Part shown: positions 62,808-64,000 of the stretch, piece by piece | Layout: every line of letters starts with the position of its first letter | How positions within the stretch are numbered: the stretch's first letter is position 1 | NCBI GenBank assembly: GCA_044449065.1 | Contig: JBIOHP010000003.1 | Span: forward strand, 124,001-188,000 | DNA from: JBIOHP01 sp044449065 | Lineage (GTDB): Bacteria > Bacteroidota > Ignavibacteria > UBA10030 > SZUA-254 | DNA length: 64,000 nt | Direction of reading: 5' to 3' | The notes under the pieces: generated by a model | What the model was told of the DNA's origin: nothing | The model's database searches: none | Seen by the model: only the letters and a program-made list of their open reading frames with translations | Made by a program: the position numbers and the translations under genes

Positions 62808-63323
62808 TCAAGTTTTGAGTTTCAATTTTTCCAGTTTTGGTTTGATCACAAACATACAGTAGGGCGCGATAGAATTATTGCGGTAATAATCCTGATGATA
62901 AAGTTCCGCCGGGTAAAACATTTCCAGAGGTTGAATATCGGTAATAATCGGATCGTCGAAATACCTTGCAGTATTTAATTTCGATTTTTGGGCGATTATT
63001 TTTTGATCCTGATCGTGATAGAATATAATTGAGCGATATTGGGTTCCCACGTCGGCGCCCTGTCTATTCAGGGTTGTCGGGTCGTGGCTTTTCCAAAAGA
63101 CTTCTAATAATTGCTCATAAGTTATTTTTGAAGAATCGAAGGTGATTTGGGCAACCTCCGCATGTCCCGTATTTCCTGCGCATACCTGTTCATAGGTGGG
63201 ATTTGGAATCGTACCTCCCGCATAGCCGGAGATGACCGATTGAACACCATCGAGTTGTTCGAATATTGCTTCAACACACCAAAAACATCCGGCGCCAATC
63301 GTGGCTTTCTCAAGTTTATTCAT
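62808..63323 (-). CDS. msrA: Peptide methionine sulfoxide reductase MsrA
   Basis: 171 residues. The catalytic motif GAGCFWCVEAIF has Cys13 as the nucleophile, followed by SGYAGG and the conserved GHAEVAQITFDSS, HDPTTLNRQGADVGTQYRS and QDYYRNN. It reduces methionine S-sulfoxide in proteins, using thioredoxin. No MsrB domain is fused. Complete chain, standard length. Confidence 0.95.
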   Translation of the reverse strand: MNKLEKATIGAGCFWCVEAIFEQLDGVQSVISGYAGGTIPNPTYEQVCAGNTGHAEVAQITFDSSKITYEQLLEVFWKSHDPTTLNRQGADVGTQYRSIIFYHDQDQKIIAQKSKLNTARYFDDPIITDIQPLEMFYPAELYHQDYYRNNSIAPYCMFVIKPKLEKLKLKT

Positions 63324-63536
63324 TGTTTAATTATCCGAAACAAAAATTTCATGGAACTATAATCATAAAACCTCAAAGATAACATGGGAGGAATAACACA
63401 AAGTTCCAGCATCTAACAGGATGTATGGACATCGATCCGGTGGCGATGTGTTCAAATTGTTTTCATATCGGAATTTTTGTACAATAAGGGGAACTAATAG
63501 ATCAATAAATGTATAAACCCTATCGTAAAATAATTC

Positions 63537-64000
63537 ATGACCGCTTTATCCGGAATGCCTGATTGGTCTGGTGTTTTTTCCGCAGTTACGACAAAGATGA
63601 AACAGGATGAGAGCATCGATTATTCTGCCATTGAGAAACACCACCACTGGCAGATAGAATCTGGCGTTCATGGAATTGTTGTCCTCGGCTCACTGGGTGA
63701 AAATGCTGCATTATCGCCTCAGGAAAAACAAGATGTGATTAAGACTGCGGTTTCAGTTAGTCGGGGGCGTGTTCCGATCCTTTCCGGTGTTGCTGAGACA
63801 AGCACGCGTGCGGCGTGCCGTTTTGTAGATGAAGCTGGAAAAAGCGGGGCTCAAGGTTTCATGCTTTTACCGGGAATTCTCTACCAGTCGGATCACGATG
63901 AAACATTAAAACATTTCCGCGCTGTTGCCTCAGCTACCGATAAACCTATCATGCTTTACAATAATCCGGTTGCCTACCGGGTTGATGTTACTCCCGAAAT
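63537..64000 (+). CDS. DapA-family aldolase/dihydrodipicolinate synthase-like (3' end cut by window edge)
   Basis: An open frame from ATG 63537 runs without a stop to the last base; about 154 residues are visible. It has GVFSAVTTKMKQDESIDYSA, GIVVLGSLGENAALSPQEK and LYNNPVAYRVDV with the active-site Tyr, matching the N-terminal half of the DHDPS/N-acetylneuraminate lyase family. The Schiff-base Lys lies beyond the edge. Substrate cannot be decided; a 4-hydroxyproline/KDG-type aldolase or DapA are both possible. Preceded by 213 bp without a gene. Confidence 0.85.
   Translation, partial: MTALSGMPDWSGVFSAVTTKMKQDESIDYSAIEKHHHWQIESGVHGIVVLGSLGENAALSPQEKQDVIKTAVSVSRGRVPILSGVAETSTRAACRFVDEAGKSGAQGFMLLPGILYQSDHDETLKHFRAVASATDKPIMLYNNPVAYRVDVTPE

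Overview
The window is bacterial and almost fully coding. It suggests an anaerobic or facultative member of the Bacteroidota/Ignavibacteria (FCB) side of the tree. The main clue is two large secreted proteins (26662-29772 and 30106-32835) that end in a type IX secretion C-terminal domain with the QNYPNPFNPTTTI signature. This placement is an inference; no rRNA or marker gene is present.

Region 1 (1-23853, all + strand) is an anaerobic aromatic-degradation locus built on benzoyl-CoA. It holds a class I ATP-dependent benzoyl-CoA reductase (four subunits, 10990-15115, in the order and with the short ATPases of the Azoarcus bzdNOPQ type), dienoyl-CoA hydratase, two candidate 6-hydroxycyclohexenecarbonyl-CoA dehydrogenases (one SDR, one zinc MDR) and the ring-opening hydrolase Oah/BamA. 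It also holds beta-oxidation enzymes (3-hydroxyacyl-CoA dehydrogenase/enoyl-CoA hydratase fusion, thiolase, acyl-CoA dehydrogenase), a MarR regulator, an IorAB-type 2-oxoacid:ferredoxin oxidoreductase and a 4-hydroxybenzoyl-CoA reductase whose FeS and Mo subunits are fused. Interleaved with these is a complete citrate-like module: isocitrate/isopropylmalate dehydrogenase, LeuC- and LeuD-type hydrolyase subunits, and a homocitrate/isopropylmalate/Re-citrate synthase-family enzyme. My reading is that this module may make a 2-oxoacid that IorAB oxidises to supply the low-potential ferredoxin needed by the reductase. No aryl-CoA ligase and no ferredoxin gene is in view.

Region 2 (23854-33882) is accessory. 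It has a repeat-rich intergenic island with a foldback element of about 480 bp, two proteins of unknown function, the two T9SS cargo proteins, and an 1.05-kb gap containing an array of 11-bp repeats.

Region 3 (33883-42949, - strand) is a respiratory operon. In transcription order it runs: Cyc2-like outer-membrane cytochrome-porin, cupredoxin, GltD-like FAD/NAD(P) protein with several FeS clusters, Rieske protein, cytochrome b6, subunit IV, octaheme cytochrome c, monoheme lipoprotein cytochrome c. This looks like an electron path from the outer membrane to a bc complex that may exchange electrons with NAD(P)H. It is the most striking system here. It could be the terminal part of the anaerobic metabolism encoded in region 1 (extracellular electron transfer) or an oxidative, uphill path.

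Region 4 (42997-48208) is signalling: a receiver-only regulator directly before the respiratory operon, an NtrC-type sigma-54 activator, a membrane histidine kinase, and a divergent receiver protein. Region 5 (48372-64000) is housekeeping and general accessory: DPP-IV-like peptidase, cupin, DUF5694-like protein, methyltransferase, PP2C phosphatase, a very large BNR/sortilin-like secreted protein, an Lrp regulator with glutamine synthetase, a class C beta-lactamase-like hydrolase, MsrA and the start of a DapA-family aldolase cut by the window edge. I see no tRNA, rRNA, CRISPR array or transposase.
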